From Lentimicrobium sp034005265 (GTDB lineage Bacteria > Bacteroidota > Bacteroidia > Bacteroidales > Lentimicrobiaceae): a stretch of 64,000 bases of DNA. The notes below the pieces were generated by a model, which was not told the origin of the DNA, ran no database searches, and saw nothing but the letters and a program-made list of their open reading frames with translations. Shown piece after piece: positions 62,137 to 64,000 of this stretch. Made by a program: the position numbers and the translations under genes. Numbering within the stretch: position 1 is the first letter of the stretch; each line of letters opens with the position of its first letter. The DNA is taken from assembly GCA_034005265.1 (NCBI GenBank), contig JAVEVB010000001.1, forward strand, positions 1 through 64,000. Reading direction: 5' to 3'.

Positions 62137-62670
62137 TTAAAAAAAGTTTGTTCTTACCTCTTTCTTTAAAAATTCCAATGCTTTGTACAAGGTTGATGCG
62201 TCGCCGGTAATGTCATTTTCAAAAATTGCCTGTGCAAGATCGGTAGCAGATGCTTTTTCATTAAGCTTTTCAGCTGCCGAGTTGATGTCAGAAACTACCG
62301 CTTCACGTGCATTTTTTATGAGTTCCCATGCATTGGACGATATATAAACCTGTTGGGATAAATTGTGCTCAAACTCCTGGCGGATATTCGAAATAAGTAC
62401 ATTCTGTAGTTCAACCGCGCTTTGTCCACTGCCAATGTTGCGCATAATAAGCTGGGAGGGAGCTATGCGTTCAAGCAGCATAATCATGCGTTCATAAGCC
62501 TGTAACCTTAGTGGGGCAATGAGTTTGAATTTTTCACCATCTTGAGAATGGAGCTGCTTCAGCGCTTCGGCATTCAACAGGTTTTTTAATACCAGAAAAG
62601 TCGTGGCGCCCACAAGCAGTGCCGGGACAAGAATGAGTATTAAATCGCGCAAAATGTACATAATTGCCAT
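62137..62670 (-). CDS. Membrane-anchored helical protein, unknown function
   Basis: The 177-residue protein has one N-terminal membrane helix (about 8-29: RDLILILVPALLVGATTFLVL) and a long mostly helical soluble part (LRLQAYERMIMLLERIAPSQLIMRN split, EFEHNLSQQVYISSNAWELIKNAREAVV). I know of similar uncharacterised Bacteroidota proteins but no function. ATG 62670 is used; the longer frame starts at TTG 62691, which lies in a degraded -7-like ACCTTTG. It is divergent from the aminotransferase gene. Confidence 0.75.
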   Translation of the reverse strand: MAIMYILRDLILILVPALLVGATTFLVLKNLLNAEALKQLHSQDGEKFKLIAPLRLQAYERMIMLLERIAPSQLIMRNIGSGQSAVELQNVLISNIRQEFEHNLSQQVYISSNAWELIKNAREAVVSDINSAAEKLNEKASATDLAQAIFENDITGDASTLYKALEFLKKEVRTNFF

Positions 62671-62728
62671 ATTTATGTTGTTATGATGCAAAGGTCGTAA
62701 AAAATCGAACTTTTAGTTAGCAAAATGC

Positions 62729-62760
62729 TTGTTTCCTGAATTTTAATTTCTTTACATTTG
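62729..62760 (+). promoter_or_regulatory. Bacteroidota promoter for the aminotransferase
   Basis: TTG at 62729-62731 and TACATTTG at 62753-62760 (21-bp spacer). Transcription would begin near 62767, so the ATG at 62799, not 62769, is the likely start. Confidence 0.65.
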
Positions 62761-62798
62761 TTGCCTTTATGTTGAAACCGAATACACACTTTTTAGTT

Positions 62799-64000
62799 AT
62801 GAATATACTTTCTGACAGAATCAACAAACTTTCCGAATCGGAAACCCTGGCAATGACCAGAAGGAGCCGTGAGCTCAGGGAACAGGGATTTGATGTGATC
62901 AACCTTAGCATCGGACAACCCGATTTTAACACGCCTGATTACATCAAAGAGGCTGCAAAAGAAGCTATGGACCAGAATTTTACCTTTTACCCACCCGTAA
63001 GCGGTTATCCTGAACTCCGAAAAGCCATTTGCATGAAGCTGAAACGGGACAATAACCTGGATTATAAGCCTGATCAGGTAGTTGTTTCAACTGGTGCAAA
63101 GCAGGCCCTGGCCAATACCATGCTTTCATTGGTTAATCCTGGTGATGAGGTTATTGTTCCAGCGCCCTATTGGGTTTCATACCGTGAAATCATTAAAATG
63201 GCAGAAGGGGTATCGGTAGGCATACAGGCTACGGTTGAGAACGATTTCAAAATTACGGCTGCACAGCTTGAAAAAGCCATAACGCCTAAAAGCAAAGTCT
63301 TCATTTTTAGCAGTCCCTGTAACCCAACGGGTTCGGTTTATTCGCTTCAGGAGTTGGACGCTTTGGCTAAGGTATTTGAAAAGCATCCGCATATTTTTAT
63401 CATTTCCGATGAAATTTATGAATTGATTAATTTTAACGGGAGGCATGAATCCATTGCCCGGTTTGAAAGTATAAAAGATCGTGTTATTATTATTAATGGT
63501 GTTTCAAAAGGATTTGCCATGACCGGCTGGCGTTTGGGTTACAGCGTTTCTAGTCCCGAAATTGCCAAAGCATGTGATAAAATTCAGGGACAAATTACCA
63601 GTGGAGCAAACAGTATCGCACAAAAGGCTGCTATTGCTGCTATTCAGACTAATCCGGCTGAATCAGCACAGCTAAAGGAAATGGTTGAAATTTTCAGGCA
63701 AAGACGAGATATGTTTTTTAATCTTATTAATGAAATTCCGGGATTTAAAACCAATTTGCCTGATGGTGCATTTTACTTCTTCCCCGAAGTGAGTCATTAT
63801 TTTGGTAAGCGTCTTGGAGATACAGTAATTAATAATGGTACTGACTTGTGTAATTACATTCTTGACAATGCCTATGTGGCGCTTGTTTCGGGTGAGGCAT
63901 TTGGTTCCGACAATTGCATCCGGCTTTCCTATGCTACTTCTGAAAAAGATTTGATTGAGGCAGCTCGAAGGATAAAGGAAGTTTTAGCTAAACTCAGCTG
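62799..64000 (+). CDS. Class I PLP-dependent aminotransferase (partial at window end)
   Basis: This aspartate/aromatic-type fold I aminotransferase reads through to the last base (400 codons visible plus two bases). Motifs are NLSIGQPDFNTP, YPPVSGYPELRKAI, the SSPCNPTGSVY loop, ISDEIYE (Asp to PLP nitrogen) and the PLP lysine in NGVSKGFAMTGWRLGY, with CIRLSYATSEK (Arg binding the alpha-carboxylate). Family length is about 390-400, so only the last codon or two is likely missing. ATG 62799 follows the promoter; an in-frame ATG at 62769 would start almost at the transcription start. Confidence 0.93.
   Translation, partial: MNILSDRINKLSESETLAMTRRSRELREQGFDVINLSIGQPDFNTPDYIKEAAKEAMDQNFTFYPPVSGYPELRKAICMKLKRDNNLDYKPDQVVVSTGAKQALANTMLSLVNPGDEVIVPAPYWVSYREIIKMAEGVSVGIQATVENDFKITAAQLEKAITPKSKVFIFSSPCNPTGSVYSLQELDALAKVFEKHPHIFIISDEIYELINFNGRHESIARFESIKDRVIIINGVSKGFAMTGWRLGYSVSSPEIAKACDKIQGQITSGANSIAQKAAIAAIQTNPAESAQLKEMVEIFRQRRDMFFNLINEIPGFKTNLPDGAFYFFPEVSHYFGKRLGDTVINNGTDLCNYILDNAYVALVSGEAFGSDNCIRLSYATSEKDLIEAARRIKEVLAKLS

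Noticed and set aside
62769..62798. Earlier in-frame ATG for the aminotransferase
   Set aside because: It lies about 2 bp after the expected transcription start from the -7 at 62753-62760, and the extra ten residues are not part of the usual family N terminus.
63177..63446. 89-codon leftward frame inside the aminotransferase
   Set aside because: It is antisense to the strongly supported aminotransferase core, including its conserved motifs.

Overview
The window is chromosomal DNA of a Gram-negative Bacteroidota (Bacteroidia-like), probably an anaerobe. The evidence is a SusC/SusD/SusE starch-type locus, two proteins with type IX secretion C-terminal sorting domains, ribosomal protein THX, pyruvate:ferredoxin oxidoreductase, and repeated use of the Bacteroidota promoter form (-33 TTTG or TTG, about 18-22 bp, -7 TAnnTTTG). 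Shine-Dalgarno sequences are largely absent. I see no rRNA, tRNA, CRISPR array, insertion sequence or prophage. The first 20 bases match the end of an Illumina adapter, so the window opens at the raw end of an assembled contig.

Layout. 1-8.6 kb: tocopherol-cyclase-like protein, smpB, a thioredoxin-fold protein, a YhdH-type oxidoreductase, a small lipoprotein, a DUF5723-like protein, a membrane protein overlapping a rhomboid protease, and a YqgE protein. 8.6-19.2 kb: housekeeping genes, with a MurL-MurD2-type pair for D-glutamate in peptidoglycan, THX, a TPR protein, fmt, HU, a 3-methyladenine glycosylase overlapping recQ, aroK and rlmD. 19.2-30.9 kb: an alpha-glucan utilisation locus: susC-susD-susE leftwards, a LacI-type regulator and a GH13 amylase lipoprotein rightwards, and an MFS transporter. 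The SusD protein carries an insertion of SusE/F-like modules. 31-45 kb: alkaline phosphatase, hldD, MerR regulator, M23 peptidase, alaS, a CarH-like B12/light regulator followed by an ECF sigma factor, an orphan histidine kinase, folK plus a deoxynucleoside kinase, sppA, 5-formyl-THF cyclo-ligase and an acid phosphatase. 45-56 kb: nifJ with a divergent dihydroorotate-dehydrogenase-like gene, aquaporin, a polyferredoxin plus DUF362 pair with a divergent small membrane protein, an EamA transporter and an SRPBCC protein. 56-64 kb: two secreted repeat or multidomain proteins, a small membrane protein and an aminotransferase cut by the window end.

How the genes work together. In the glucan locus the SusC/D/E complex would capture and import oligosaccharides, the GH13 lipoprotein would hydrolyse them, and the LacI-type protein would sense the sugar. 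Two tandem 12-bp sites of LacI type (GCAATCGTTTGC and a degenerate copy) sit on the -33 element of the regulator's own promoter. A similar site sits on the -33 element of a second complete promoter at about 29.2 kb. That promoter has no gene behind it but is followed by a strong terminator, which suggests a locus-associated small RNA of about 150 nt. This is my leading candidate for something undescribed.

Other notable points are the near-identical 687-bp tandem units of the 56.9-kb gene, whose internal pattern looks like unequal crossing-over; the apparent split of a PKD domain in the next gene; and the complete cobalamin-binding signature of the CarH-like regulator.

Start codons were often moved inward from the longest reading frame, because several upstream TTG codons turn out to be the last three bases of a -7 TAnnTTTG promoter element.
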